64,000 nucleotides of DNA from positions 31,900,001 to 31,964,000 of the forward strand of contig OX463824.1 of assembly GCA_949825045.1 (NCBI GenBank), written 5' to 3'. Made by a program: the position numbers and the translations under genes. Of the stretch, positions 23,575 to 34,319 are shown piece by piece. How positions within the stretch are numbered: position 1 is the stretch's first letter; the number at the start of each line of letters is the position of its first letter. Origin of the DNA: Argyresthia goedartella (lineage: Eukaryota; Arthropoda; Insecta; Lepidoptera; Argyresthiidae). Below the pieces are notes generated by a model. The model was not told where the DNA came from and made no database searches. It worked only from the letters and a program-made list of their open reading frames with translations.

Positions 23575-24640
23575 AGTCAACCCGGCATATAGATAGCAAT
23601 GCTAGCTGTTTATTTTTTTTATTATTAGAAACTTCTAATCTTTTGGCGCAATATTCGAAGGGTTTATGTCCAACCCATATTTAAGTTGAGCTGGATTCTA
23701 CTCTGGGAGAGTCTACGCCGATTTCAAAAAGAGACCGAACAAGGCCGTATTGGCAGCTGCCAAGACGAACATCGCAGCGGTCGACCAAATGAAGTGACTA
23801 CACTAAAAATAGTGAAAAAAGTACAAAAAACTAGTATCGTAAGACCGTAGAGTAAATATGCGCGAGTTAGCAGACATTGTAAAGATTTAAAACAGTGCTA
23901 TATATCGCATATTGACTGAAAACATAATCATGAAAAACTGTGCGCAAGATGGGTTCCGCGATTGCTAACCATTGAACAAAGGCAGCAACGTGAGTATGTT
24001 TCGGTGCAGTGTTTGGAGAAATTTCAACACAATAAAGCCGACTTTTTACGATGATTCATCACGATGGACGAAACATGGGTTCACCCCTGAGACGAAAAAA
24101 CAGTCGAAACAATGGACTGAAAGGGGAGAACCGGCTCCATAGAAGGCAAAGTCAGTTTCATCTGCTGGTAAGGTCATGGCGTCAGTATTTTGGGATGCGC
24201 ATGGGATTATTTACCCATGGGAAATAAACGGCGAGTACTACGTAAAACTATTGTAGCGTTTGAGTGAAGAAAATAAGAACGAAAAATAAAAAAATGGCCG
24301 CATTTAGCGAAAAAGAAAGTGTTATTTCATCAGGACAATGCACCGGTTCACAAGTCCACTATTGCAATGGCAAAAATAATGAGTTAAAGTTTGAATTGTT
24401 TTCCCATGTAACTGATTCGCCAGATCTAGCTCCCTCGGATTATTTTTTGTTCCCAAACTTAAACAAGTGGCTCGGCGGGAAAAGATTTGCCAATAATGAT
24501 GAAGTCTGCTGTTGATGGCTATTTTGAGGAGCTCAAGCTCCTACATCAACTCCTATGTCAACACAGACCACTATGAACAGGGTATCGATGCTAACGAACA
24601 TCGCTGGGAAAAAAGTGTATTGCGTTAAAAGGAGACTATA
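23575..24640 (+). pseudogene. Mariner transposase relic (DD34D-type)
   Basis: Fragments in several frames read like a mariner transposase: KLCARWVPRLLTIEQRQQR, TMDETWVHP-like, GEPAP, SAGKVMASVFWDAHG, HQDNAPVHKSTIAMAKI and SPDLAPSDYFLFPNLNKWL. It is riddled with frameshifts and stops. It is unrelated in detail to the DD37D elements at 25233 and 58171 and clearly much older. TIRs are not recognisable; the right end merges into the repeat at 24657. Confidence 0.8.
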
Positions 24641-24656
24641 TTGAGAAATAAAAAAA

Positions 24657-25068
24657 AAACGGTCAAGTGCGAGTCTAAATCGCGCACGAAGGGTTCCGTA
24701 CCACCGTTCAATGGAAGCGATGGTGTGGAGTGAATAGTTTGGATTTTATACAGCAAAATAATGTTTACAAAGTTATTGGTGCGGTTACTTTCACACTCCA
24801 TGTACGTAACCAGGTGCATCCATAAGTTTGTAAGTGGTATTGAAAGAATTGTTGTATGGGAGCCCCCTTAAATATTTCTTTTATCCTGTTTTTTAGTATT
24901 TGTTGTTATAGCGGCAACAGAAATACATATTCTGTGAAAATTTCAACTCTCTAGCTAGCTAGGTTCTTGAGATACAGCCTGGTGACAGACGGACGGACGG
25001 ACGGACGGACAGCGAAGTCTTAGTAATAGGGTCCCGTTTGGAACCCTTCGGGTACGGAACCCTAAAAA
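24657..25068 (-). repeat. Dispersed 'GGGTTCCGTACC' repeat, uninterrupted copy
   Basis: Runs from GCACGAAGGGTTCCGTACC through TTGTTGTTATAGCGGCAAC to GGTACGGAACCC. It contains (GACG)n at about 24991-25010. It is the reference copy that shows the target site of the LTR element at 6062. Confidence 0.75.
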
Positions 25069-25232
25069 TAGAAAATATTTTTGAAAAAATTGCGTAGATT
25101 ATTTTTAAACAATTTTTATGTGGTTTGGTGCTACGTTATTTTAGTTTGAGTCGAGCGCATCGTTTGCGCTCTCTTTTTTATGTGGAAGTTATTGACGCTG
25201 TCACTATCGTTCACAATCGTATTCCTTTTATA

Positions 25233-26542
25233 CACAGTCAGGTCATAAGTTCTGTCCCACAATAAAAACTTTTGAATTTAAAACGCTGGCCACAAAAAAG
25301 CTTATTGAATTCGAATTTCGAATTTTTCATGAAAATAAAAATGTGTACTTTTTAGAATTTTCCTCATTTTTAAATATGGAGTGGACACTTAAAGAAGACC
25401 GTGTCGCAGTTATTGCGTTGCATCGTTGCGGTTACGCGCCAATTCAGATTTTCGACTTACTGAAAAATTTGAATATAACCAAAAGATTCGTTTATCCTAC
25501 CATAAAACGATACAATGAAGACTCTAGTGTAGATGACAGGTCAAGAAGTGGTCGCCCTCGCTCTGTTAGGACTCCAGCAGTGATAAAAGCTGTGAAGGCG
25601 CGAATTCAAAGAAATCCCATACGTAAGCAAAAACTGTTGGCCCTTCAGATGGGGTTAAGCAGGACCACGGTGAAAAGGGTGTTAAATGAAGACTTAGGGC
25701 TTAGGGCATATCGAAGAAAAACAGGACATCGTTTGGACGCTCGTTTAATGGACCTGAGACTGAAGAGATGCCGCGCTTTGTTGAAGCGGTACGCGGGAAA
25801 AAAGCATCGGGAAAATTCTTTTTTCGGATGAAAAAATTTTCACCGTGGAAGAGAGCTACAGCAAACAAAATGATAAGGTGTACGCACTCAGCAGTGAAGA
25901 AGCGAGCAACCGTATTCCGCGTGTCCAACGAGGTCAATTTCCATCCTCGCTCATGGTTTGGTTGGGAGTCTCTTATTGGGGCTTAACTGAGGTAAATTTT
26001 TGTGAGAAAGGCGTAAAAACGAATGCAGTTGTGTATCAAAATACAGTCCTCAAGAACCTTGTGGAACCTGTTTCTCATACCATTTTTAATAACAGGCACT
26101 GGGTATTCCAACAAGATTCTGCGCCAGCTCATAGAGCGAAAAGCACACAAGACTGGCTGGCGGCACGTGAAATCGACTTCATCCGGCACGAAGACTGGCC
26201 CTCCTCTAGTCCAGATTTGAGTCCGTTAGATTACAAGATATGGCAACACTTGGAGGAAAAGGCCTGCTCAAAGCCTCATCCTGATTTGGAGTCACTCAAG
26301 GCATCCTTGATTAATGCAGCCGCCGATATTGACATGGACCTCGTTCGTACTGCGATAGACGACTGGCCGCGCAGAATAAAGGCCTGTATTCAAAATCGCG
26401 GGGGTCATTTTGAATAAACTTTATTACTATAAGAATCTATGTTTTATTAAGTTCATTTTTCTATATAAATGTTTACATAAATAATAAACATGTCTAAATT
26501 ATTTCATATTGCACATGTGACAGAACTTATGACCTGACTATG
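25233..26542 (+). mobile_element. DD37D Tc1/mariner element (maT-like), copy 1
   Basis: TIRs CACAGTCAGGTCATAAGTTC (25233 on) and the inverse ending GACTATG (26542), each flanked by TA. The length is 1310 bp, with one transposase reading frame inside. The second copy at 58171-59478 has the same ends and length. Confidence 0.92.
25376..26417 (+). pseudogene. DD37D mariner transposase, one frameshift
   Basis: The ATG at 25376 starts MEWTLKEDRVAVIALHRC. The N-terminal helix-turn-helix region is followed by SGRPRS, then a second helix-turn-helix. The catalytic triad is FSDEKIF, QQDSAPAH and SPDLSPLDYKIWQ, with 37 residues between the second and third Asp, so DD37D, as in the maT family of lepidopterans. 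A single extra A at about 25811-25815 breaks the frame just before the first catalytic Asp. The rest is open to the stop at 26417, about 346 residues in full. Copy 2 lacks this insertion. Confidence 0.9.
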
Positions 26543-26921
26543 TATATATATTTTTGGTATCGCCTTAAAAGTAGATTTTATATGATATAGGTGGTTTTCA
26601 TATAATTATTATACGCTTTGGAAATATGAGAGAATAATTCGCCGAGGCATAAATTCGCTTGATACTCGCAGGGAAATCAAAACCTTAAGGGTCTTCTCGT
26701 TGACGGTGAATCATGAAATTTGGCAAGAAACAAGATCTTAAAGTAAAACACGTAAAGAAAATAACTGAAAAATATCGGAAAACTCGGTAAGAAAGTCACG
26801 AATCTTAGCCAGTTTTTTTAACGATTACATACTGAGCCGTTTTGGTATGATTCGTTGATAATATAATCTCATCAGCTCATTGCCTCATGGGTTCTATAGA
26901 ACCGAATGGTTCCTTACTCAC

Positions 26922-27103
26922 CATAATTACAAGGGATGATGTCAGGTTCCGCATCCTCGCCTTCCAGAGCCAGCCCCCCCAGGTCCATCTTCTCATCATA
27001 CAACTTCCTCGGATAGTCCAACTTGGGTGATGGAGAATAGGTGTTGATGTTGTCATGCTTCAAGGATAGGGAGTCCACGCTTCGTTCTATATAGAGTGCG
27101 TCA
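26922..27103 (-). CDS. Side-family gene exon: cytoplasmic tail
   Basis: The exon is 182 bp: one base, 60 codons, one base. The acceptor is tttttcag and the donor gtgagt. The tail is hydrophilic and acidic. It has DALYIERSVDSL near the start, a central YSPSPKLDYPRKLYDEK, and GEDAEPDIIPCNY at the end; the DPDIIP-like motif is what I recall from Side-family tails. Several Tyr residues could be phosphorylation or adaptor sites (inference). It ends in phase 1, so the gene continues in an exon below 26922 that I could not recognise. Confidence 0.87.
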
Positions 27104-27195
27104 CTGAAAAAGTTTGAATTATTATAAATCGTCGTACCACTCACATGCAGTGAATTAAAAAAAAAAAAAAACAGGATTTAACATAATCATGAATA

Positions 27196-27350
27196 TTTAT
27201 ATACAGGCACTTACATTGATTCTGACCCCACACTATGATACCCTGTGTCGTGGGAACCAGAAACAGCGACATCGCACACATATAAACATCCAAGATTCTG
27301 ATTCCGAGTCGGGGATCGAACCCGGGACCTTCCTCATGGTAGGCAGAGTC
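27196..27350 (-). repeat. SINE family 1, reverse copy
   Basis: GGATCGAACCCGGGACCTTCC (B box inverse, shortened) with GTGTCGTGGGAACCAGAAAC and CAGGCACTTACATTG in the reverse order of the 4715 copy. It sits just upstream of the host tail exon. Confidence 0.75.
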
Positions 27351-27999
27351 GTCAAAAATAACAGAAATGTATATTCATATTTTAAAGGGCTGTTTAGCTT
27401 TATTTTTTCACTCTGGTATCTATAATTCAAAATGGCCACCATGAGATGGCTGACGGAGGTTGTTCCAATCAAAAACTAAATAGTACAAAAAAATACTTAA
27501 CGTTAATTTTAAACTCTATGGCTCACAAGAAATTGGAAATATACCGAATTAGTAAAAAAAAACACAGATTTCTCTAAACGCGCAAAATTGTTACCCAAAA
27601 ACTCATGAATAGTTTTTGGCTAAGTTATTATAAATTCTTCAGAAAATTATAAACTTAAACAAATCATTGAGTGAGTACAAAAATAATACTTATTACTCTC
27701 ATGCTAAAAACTCATTTTGCTTCAGCGCTTTGTTTGGTCAAGTAAGGAGACAGACATACTAGAGTCCTGACCCCTCTGAGGTGAGCCTTAGGGGCCCTAG
27801 GGGTACATAGCAGGTACTTTTTTTTTGTTTTCATACTTAGAACTTGATAACGCCGCGTCAATAGAAATTTTATTGTACTAATGTATAATGAAAGATAATA
27901 GAATTTTCTAATACTTTGATTCTATGCACTTTTTACCTCCTAGTGTGGGGCTAGAAGCAATATATGTGCCTGTATATAAAATAAAAACCAGCCAAGTGC

Positions 28000-28405
28000 G
28001 AGTTGGAGTTGCGCACGAAGGATTCCGAACAACCGCACAAAAAACTGGTTAGTCTTTTATTGTGCCTTTATCTAGCCATTTTTGTCTTTTTTCTTCAATA
28101 TTTTTTGTCCTATGCATGTCAAAATTAAAAAAAACATGTTTGAAATCTTTCCAACAAGCCCTTCTATTTGAAATATCCCACGATATAGCTTGAAAAATAT
28201 TTTTTATTTTATTTTCTGTTGGCCCCTAAAAGTTCCCCCATAAATTCAAAATATATTTGTGTTTAAGTCACATAAATACATGAATTTACCAAATTTCAAC
28301 TTGCGAACCAGAATTCGGTCGTTTAATATACTCAGTGAAGGATGGACACAAGAATGGTCCTATAATGGTTCCTTTTTTTCCTTTTTAAGGCACGGAACCC
28401 CAAAA
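28000..28405 (+). repeat. Diverged 'GGTTCCG' dispersed repeat
   Basis: Begins CCAAGTGCGAGTTGGAGTTG and GCACGAAGGATTCCG, and ends AAGGCACGGAACCCC. It resembles the family at 24657 but with a different interior. A SINE scrap (TGTGGGGCTAGAAGC) precedes it at 27943. Confidence 0.5.
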
Positions 28406-28549
28406 AGGTCTTATTATTATTACGTCACCACTGCTGCCCAGCGGCCTTAGAGATTTCATCTGACCATCGGGCGTTGGTAGCCAATTGCTCGCACAACTTC
28501 TGTATAAGTCTTAGTTTTACTCGCTTTTTAAGTATTTTAAACATACAGG

Positions 28550-28690
28550 CATATAATGAATATGCAGGCACATACATTCCGTCTAGAACCAGAAACAACG
28601 GCATTATTACGCATCCAAAACCTGGGGCATTTTTTTTCTTCCTACCTTCCCAGCCTGTTTTTTTTTCTGGTTCCTAGATCTTGCGACTAT
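28550..28690 (-). repeat. SINE family 1, partial reverse copy
   Basis: CAGGCACATACATTCC, ACCAGAAACAACGGC and CATCCAAAACCTGGGGC follow the reverse body order. The head is lost. Confidence 0.5.
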
Positions 28691-28715
28691 TGAAGGCTAC
28701 CTAACTATCACTTAC

Positions 28716-28866
28716 GCCACAGGCGCCTGCTTATCCTCGTCCTGCCGTCTGCCCAGCTGCCGCCGGTACAGCGCCGTGATGACGCCACACACTCCCGCAG
28801 CCAGCAGGGCCGCTAGGGCCAGCAGGGACACCAGCATCGGGGATAGTGCTAGCGAGGTCGTAGTGC
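28716..28866 (-). CDS. Side-family gene exon: transmembrane segment
   Basis: The exon is 151 bp: two bases, 49 codons, two bases. The acceptor is caacgcag and the donor gtaagt. A hydrophobic stretch of about 25 residues (from LALSPMLVSLLALAALL on to ITAL) is followed at once by the basic stop-transfer YRRQLGRRQ, as in a type I membrane protein. DEDKQAPV begins the cytoplasmic tail. The exon is markedly GC-rich compared with the AT-rich intron around it. Confidence 0.9.
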
Positions 28867-29565
28867 CTGCGTTGAGGAGGATAACATCATCATATATCAT
28901 CACATCATCATCATCAATAACTCGTGACTATATAGTCCAATTAATTCTGGAACTGCAAACACTGCCACAGGATATTTGAATGAGAATTAAATTCCAATGA
29001 GAGATTTTTTTCACTATAGAGTACATCTTGCTATTCCAGATTTTACGTTTCCCGTAGCGCCCATTTGAAAATAAATTTTAGCTACTTTGGGCCAATATTT
29101 ATCGGATTTGGATCGGATTCGGCTGAAAGAAGGCGCAAAGACAGGAAAGATAGAAAAGGGAATAATAAAATGAAAAAAAATATCAAGCGAACGAAAGCGA
29201 CATTGAATGGTTTAGCCTCCGCTTATTGGCTAAATAAAGACTGTCTGGGCGAAGTGATGGGTCAGGGTGGGTGAAACTTCGCTCACGCCTTTACCCTTCA
29301 TGTTAGGTTGAACAAGTAAGATTTACAAAATCCAACATGCTGTTTTTAGATTTCTAGTCGCGCAATTCAGTAAATTTGCCAGGCAAGGCCAGCATTTGTA
29401 GGCGCGTTCATTTTATGTCGCTATTCAGTAATTCAGTCAGGCAAAATCAGAATTTTTGCCAAGCAAAAATTTAATTAACAATCACACGTTTAAAAACTAC
29501 CCCTAATTAGGAAATAAACATTATACTCTAAAAGTATGCTACAATATACAACGTACATATATATT

Positions 29566-29812
29566 CAACGACCCGAATGGCCGAGTCGGCAGTGACCCTT
29601 CCTACGAAGCCAAGGGTCCCGGCTTCGAGTCCCGGTGGGGGCAAATATTTGTTTGATGAGAATGGATGTTTGTACCCTAGTCATGGTAGTTTATCTATCT
29701 AAGTATAATATTTACCTATATAAGTACGTGTATCGTTGTCTAGTACCCAAAATACAGGGAATCCCAGTTTGGGGCTAGATCAATGTGTGTCAATAGTGTC
29801 CAAGGTATTATT
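29566..29812 (+). mobile_element. SINE family 2, plus copy
   Basis: The head reads CGACCCGAATGGCCGAGTCGG with B box GGCTTCGAGTCCCGG, followed by GGGGGCAAATATTTG, TGATGAGAATGG and CGTTGTCTAGTACCC. It lies directly beside the second FN3 exon. Confidence 0.75.
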
Positions 29813-29834
29813 ATTATATAAGATGTATACTAAC

Positions 29835-29997
29835 CGGTGTACTTATCCGGCGGGCTCGCAGCTACAGTGTACAGCAGCGCAGGCTCAGACCTGCCTTTAG
29901 CGTTAGCTGCGTACATGCGCAGGCTGTACTCGCTGCGGCTGTCCAGGTTGCTGATGTCGAAGCTTGGGGTGTGGTTGGAGGAAATGTTGTAGCGCAG
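29835..29997 (-). CDS. Side-family gene exon: second half of the FN3 domain
   Basis: The exon is 163 bp: 54 codons and one base. The acceptor is ataatttccag and the donor gttagt. The product runs LRYNISSNHTPSFDISNL, then a YSLRMYAANAKGRSEP strand typical of the end of an FN3 domain, and a short juxtamembrane stalk PPDKYT. NIS and NHT are possible glycosylation sites. The open frame extends upstream to 30063, but the phase-0 end of the previous exon and the pyrimidine-rich acceptor decide the start at 29997. Confidence 0.9.
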
Positions 29998-30159
29998 CTG
30001 GAAATTATGCCGAGATGTCAGAAAAGGCATAGTATGGCTGGATAATTGGTTGCTGCTGCGCAAATCTAACTGAGCAGATTATGATGAAATCAGATATATT
30101 TTTTCTCTATCTCAAACATATTTCCAGCAGCAAATGGCTATTGAAATAACTGGTTAAGT

Positions 30160-31458
30160 GCAAGTCGGACTCGCGTACGAAGGGTTCCGTACCATTACCT
30201 ATAAAAATGGCACAAACATCACGTTTGTTGTATTGGAGCCCCCCTTAAATATGAATTTTGGGGTTAGGTCTTGAGCACGGGCACCTGATTTTAATTACTA
30301 GAGTTATTTAAGAGGATAGTTGACTATATTCTGGAACCTTTTATCCTAGTCGTAATTGTCGCAAACTTATATTGGATTTATAATACCTAAAACAAAATAT
30401 TATTTTGTATGCCTGAAATGGAACGCAATTTTTACTCTTTCCATACGTATTTCATGATAGATGACAAACATGTATTGTGAAGTTGGGTGAAATGGAACGT
30501 GGAATAAAGTAGTGTACCTAATATAGCAAACTTGGTTGTTTTATTTGACTGATTTTGAAATCTGAGTCAGGGCACCCTACTTACTAGGCAGTCTTGTGGC
30601 TGCTATGAGATTAGTGTTGGTACCAATTCGATATCTGGGCAGTCCTTTCTAGGCAGTCTTGTGGCTACTCTATAGAGTGTTTTTTATGGAAATATTAAAC
30701 TGCACATCAATAATACTGGTTTGCACAGCAAATATACTAATTTTTACAGAAAATATCAGGGAAAAATACTGCGGTAGCTTAGGTGAAGGGTGAACGAAGC
30801 GAAGCCCCCTTTATCCTTCGTATTAGGTTGAACATGTAAGAACAGCAAAAATACTTAAAACATAAAAAGTGTTTTTGCTGATCCTTTTTTGCTGTGAAAA
30901 TCAGTATTTTTGATGAGCAATAAATTACTAGCCTTTTTTTGAGCCCTAGTAGCCGAACTTAGGCGATTTCAAACATCAATACTACAAACAATGACTTGAA
31001 AAAATAAAATGAAATGAAATGAAAAAATAACATCAAAATGCGATTTTTGGGAAGTTCCCTCGCCCCCACCTCCCCCCTCTCACCCTCCCGTCCCCCAAAT
31101 TCAGGTGTCCGTGATCAAAACCTTTACCGAATTTTATTTAAATTTAATTATTTACTTTCAATCTATCTACTCTGTGAATAACTCAAGCGTCAACCTGTTG
31201 CCGTTATCAATATCGAGCAAAAACGAGCAAAAAAAATCACGTTTGTTTTATAGGAGCCCCCTAAATATTTATTTTATTCTATTTTTTAGTACTTCTTGTT
31301 ATAGCGGCAACAGAAATACATCATCTGTGAATATTTCAACTGTCTTATTATCACGGTTCATGAGATACAGCCTGGTGGCAGAAGGACAGTCAGACGGAAG
31401 GACAGCAGAGGCTTAGTAATAGGGTCCCGCTTGACACCCTTCGGGTACGGAACCCTAA
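30160..31458. repeat. Pieces of the 'GGGTTCCGTACC' repeat around an M3 MITE
   Basis: 30160-30270 carries GAAGGGTTCCGTACC and a block of C and T. 31215-31458 carries ACTTCTTGTTATAGCGGC, GACAGTCAGACGGAAGG and GGTACGGAACCC. Between them lie the M3 MITE (30687-30927) and unassigned sequence. Confidence 0.55.
30687..30927. mobile_element. MITE family M3, inverted copy
   Basis: Starts AATATTAAACTGCACATC and ends GCTGTGAAAATCAGTAT. The core GTAGCTTAGGTGAAGGG and GTATTAGGTTGAACATG is in forward orientation. It matches 22178-22412 in reverse. Confidence 0.75.
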
Positions 31459-32135
31459 AAATTAACCAATTACAACACGATAATTGGACACGAGCTGTCT
31501 TTTATTGCGACTGTACTTATTTATACTATGTACTTCTTCTCCTTTTCTTCTTCTTTCTTTTTTAATGACGGTTTAACAACTAGGTTAACATCGCCGTCAT
31601 TTCTCTTTTTTTTTTCATATGTTCATACGATGTTCTGATTAGTCGATTGAAATTCCTAAGGCTTCTGTCAGATCCCTCTCAATCTAAGGTCACCCACTCA
31701 TCTGTGGGGCCATCAACAGATGATTGATATATTTCATATTTATCGACAAGCTTCAAAATCGCGGGCCATTTTTTTGATCTACCCACAGACGAGTGGTAAA
31801 GGATATTTGCTTGCAAATTGACGTTAAGCCGATCAGGGCGCGATTTTTTATGTAAAGGGCTGACATTTATGTGACTTGCATTGGACCAGGACAGTAATAA
31901 ATGTCGTAATTAAGAGGAGGTCTTTACTCAACAATGGGAGTATTTATATTCTCTGTATTTATTTTCGTGAATCTTTTGTTTGATAAACTTATTCTTCAAT
32001 CTGTAAAAAAAATGGGTGTAGGAAGCTGGATGATAACCAGATAGTAATCGGCATATATTAAAAGTTATAGTAGAGATTCAGGGTCACTCGAAATTTAACC
32101 AATACACCCCTTAGAGCCAGTACACATTATGACGT

Positions 32136-33135
32136 ACCGACAGTTTTGACGGATCCGGCAAATTTTCGGATGCATAAGTCTTGTGTATTTCGACAGCGCT
32201 TTTCGCATTAGGGCAATTCTAACTGTATCAGACTGTTGGCGACATCCGACATCCGACACATTTGCCGGACGTTTTAATAATAATAATAATAATAAGCGTT
32301 TACTTCAGATAGGGTACCCATGGTAAAATTATAAAAAAATACAATACACTGTCAATTAAATAATACAAGTAAAAGTGTTAAAATGAATGTCAAAAGTGAT
32401 TTTGATTTCAGTTGATAATTATTTAAAAAATAAAACTAACCGTTGACTACATTTTAAAATTTACAAAATATATTTGTGGTTGGCACTCATGCGCACAAAG
32501 AGCCAGTGATTATATAGTTGACTGCACATATGATGACATACATCACACATGATTGCATTTACCGTGCTTCTCAGTCTCTCCCGCACAAAAGTTATTCTGG
32601 ACCCCAGGACGGCAAAGATATGAAACTCTCGCGCACGCGAAAATGCACTTGACGCACTACAAAATTGCGGCCGTCTGGTTCAGTTTTGGCTGGTGTTTCT
32701 GGTGTAGTTGATCTACAGGTGGCAAGTATACAGCTTTTGACAATATTTGGTTCGAAAAGGGTGACTTTAATCTCCTGGTAACACGTTGATGCGTGCATTA
32801 CTCGAATCTGCGTTTTGCATTTGACTGAGAGAGCCCTACTTTCCCGTCCAATGTAAAAATTATCTCTGAGACCCTCTGCCAATTTGTGGTCAAGATACAT
32901 AAAACGCTCAACGGTACGAACTGGAAAACTATTCAAGCCAATCTGGGGCACCCTCTTCGGTCATCTACCTTCAATAAAAGCCATCATCTCCATTTCAAGA
33001 ATTTATACTGGCAAATGCACGGTTGCCAAGATTTCTGTATATTATATTACAATACTGTGATATAATATTGCCACTTTTGAAATACATACGCCAATATATT
33101 TCCGGCATCTTGCCGGATCCGGCTAAACTGTCGGG
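32136..33135. mobile_element. Possible DNA element with 25-bp TIRs enclosing a LINE relic
   Basis: CCGACAGTTTTGACGGATCC at 32137 and the inverse of CCCGACAGTTTAGCCGGATC at 33110-33135 are imperfect inverted repeats. The interior holds a LINE relic (32278-33010) and no transposase. No clear target duplication was found. Confidence 0.5.
32278..33010 (-). pseudogene. LINE reverse-transcriptase relic
   Basis: Minus-strand frame 32592-32951 reads RFMYLDHKLAEGLRDN, then GRESRALSVKC and EIKVTLFEPNIVKSC. It resembles the thumb region of the LINE relic at 36880-37990 (ERRALSV and KVTLFK type motifs). The tail is (ATT)n at 32278-32296. The catalytic region is missing. Confidence 0.55.
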
Positions 33136-33360
33136 CAGTCTCGTCATTTTCTTTATATAAAGTTTCTCTTCAAATAAAGTTTAATGTAGAACATATAACG
33201 TCGAAATTTGAGTCTTTCGAATTAGAGCGTGTTGTTAAGAATCAACAAGATGACTGTTTGTATTAAATTATATTCAACGTATGGCAATGTATCATATCAA
33301 TATCAAGCTCATACATGACATACTCCATCAATCATAATTTTCTAACTATATGTCACTCAC

Positions 33361-33497
33361 CAACAAAAACGGCAGTTCCAGCACCTCCATAAAGTAAGTT
33401 TGAGGCAGTCCACCATCAAAGCCCTCCATGCATTCCACATGCAGACCAGGACTGCTTTGCTTGATGATGGAGCAGTTTTGTAAAGCCATTGGAGGAC
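33361..33497 (-). CDS. Side-family gene exon: first half of the FN3 domain
   Basis: The exon is 137 bp: two bases and 45 codons. The acceptor is ctgcaacag and the donor gtgagt. The product starts PPMALQNCSI and contains VECMEGFDGGLPQ, the most diagnostic stretch for the Side family, followed by the FMEVLEL strand. It follows the last Ig domain and forms the N-terminal strands of the single FN3 domain near the membrane. It ends in phase 0, which fits the next exon. A longer open frame covers this stretch in another reading frame; that frame is a shadow. Confidence 0.92.
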
Positions 33498-34174
33498 CTG
33501 TTGCAGAGACTCACTGTTAGATGAATTTGTGATGTTGGCTTCATGGACCTTAAGTAGCGATAGATTGTTTACATGCATTTGTGAGTGTGATTCCAGATGT
33601 TAAATATACTTAAATGAGTAAAATAACTTTAAGTTCCTTAGTTTGCTAGTTAGTTTAGTTGGTGTCACCTCTAATGTTGGTCCCTAGGTAAAGATAGATT
33701 TTGTATAAGTAAAAGATAGACAGAATTATAAGTCGCACGCAGAAGGTTTACTGATGATGTCATTAAGATACTTAAGCCCACAATAATTAACCGCTCTCAG
33801 CTCTTAGAGTTGTCTTAGTTTTGTCACAATGACGCTTTCGCCAAATGAAATCTGTAATTTTCACGCGCTTGAGTTTGCTCTCAGTGCGCATTTTATTATC
33901 ATCATCACCAAAACTTCAGCGCTCTGCTTAAACCGGATGTTTGTTAGATCGTGGCCTTAAAATGAATATAGTACCGACCATTTAAAATCATTCAGCCTAA
34001 AATTTGTGTTAGCCAAAGTCTTACCATTTCGTTTTCATCAATGTTTATTATTTTTGACGAAAATAAAAACATAATTTTGCAGTTAATTGGTAATAAATTC
34101 GATTTTGTACTATTAAAGTAATTACACTGTATATATTAAAAAAATGTTCTAGGCATCTGTGACTTGAGACTTGC

Positions 34175-34319
34175 TTTTTACAGCCCTTTCAACGACCCAA
34201 TTCTTTTTACAGCCCTTTCAACGACCCAATTCTTTTTACAGCCCTTTCAACGACCCAATTCTTTTTACAGCCCTTTCAACGACCCAATTCATTTTACAGC
34301 CCTTTCAACGACCCAATTC
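34175..34319. repeat. 29-bp tandem repeat, five copies
   Basis: The unit TTTTTACAGCCCTTTC plus CAACGACCCAATTC-type sequence is repeated five times at 29-bp spacing with one visible change (A for T at the start of copy 5). It sits in the intron between host exons at 33497 and 36626. Confidence 0.93.

Larger units (their letters stand above)
26546..28715. other. Intron and flank of the host gene, unassigned parts
   Basis: 26546-26921, 27351-27940 and 28406-28550 show nothing beyond the SINE and GGTTCCG scraps listed. Confidence 0.4.

Noticed and set aside
25701..26220. Other-frame ORFs over the mariner
   Set aside because: Shadows of the transposase frame.
29566..29640. Functional tRNA gene (second SINE family head)
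   Set aside because: Same reason; repeated copies share a common SINE body.
33357..33578. 73-codon minus-strand frame
   Set aside because: Wrong frame over a real host exon; the exon frame carries the FN3 motif and fitting splice sites.
34175..34319. CRISPR-like array
   Set aside because: Direct tandem units with no spacers in an animal genome; a minisatellite.
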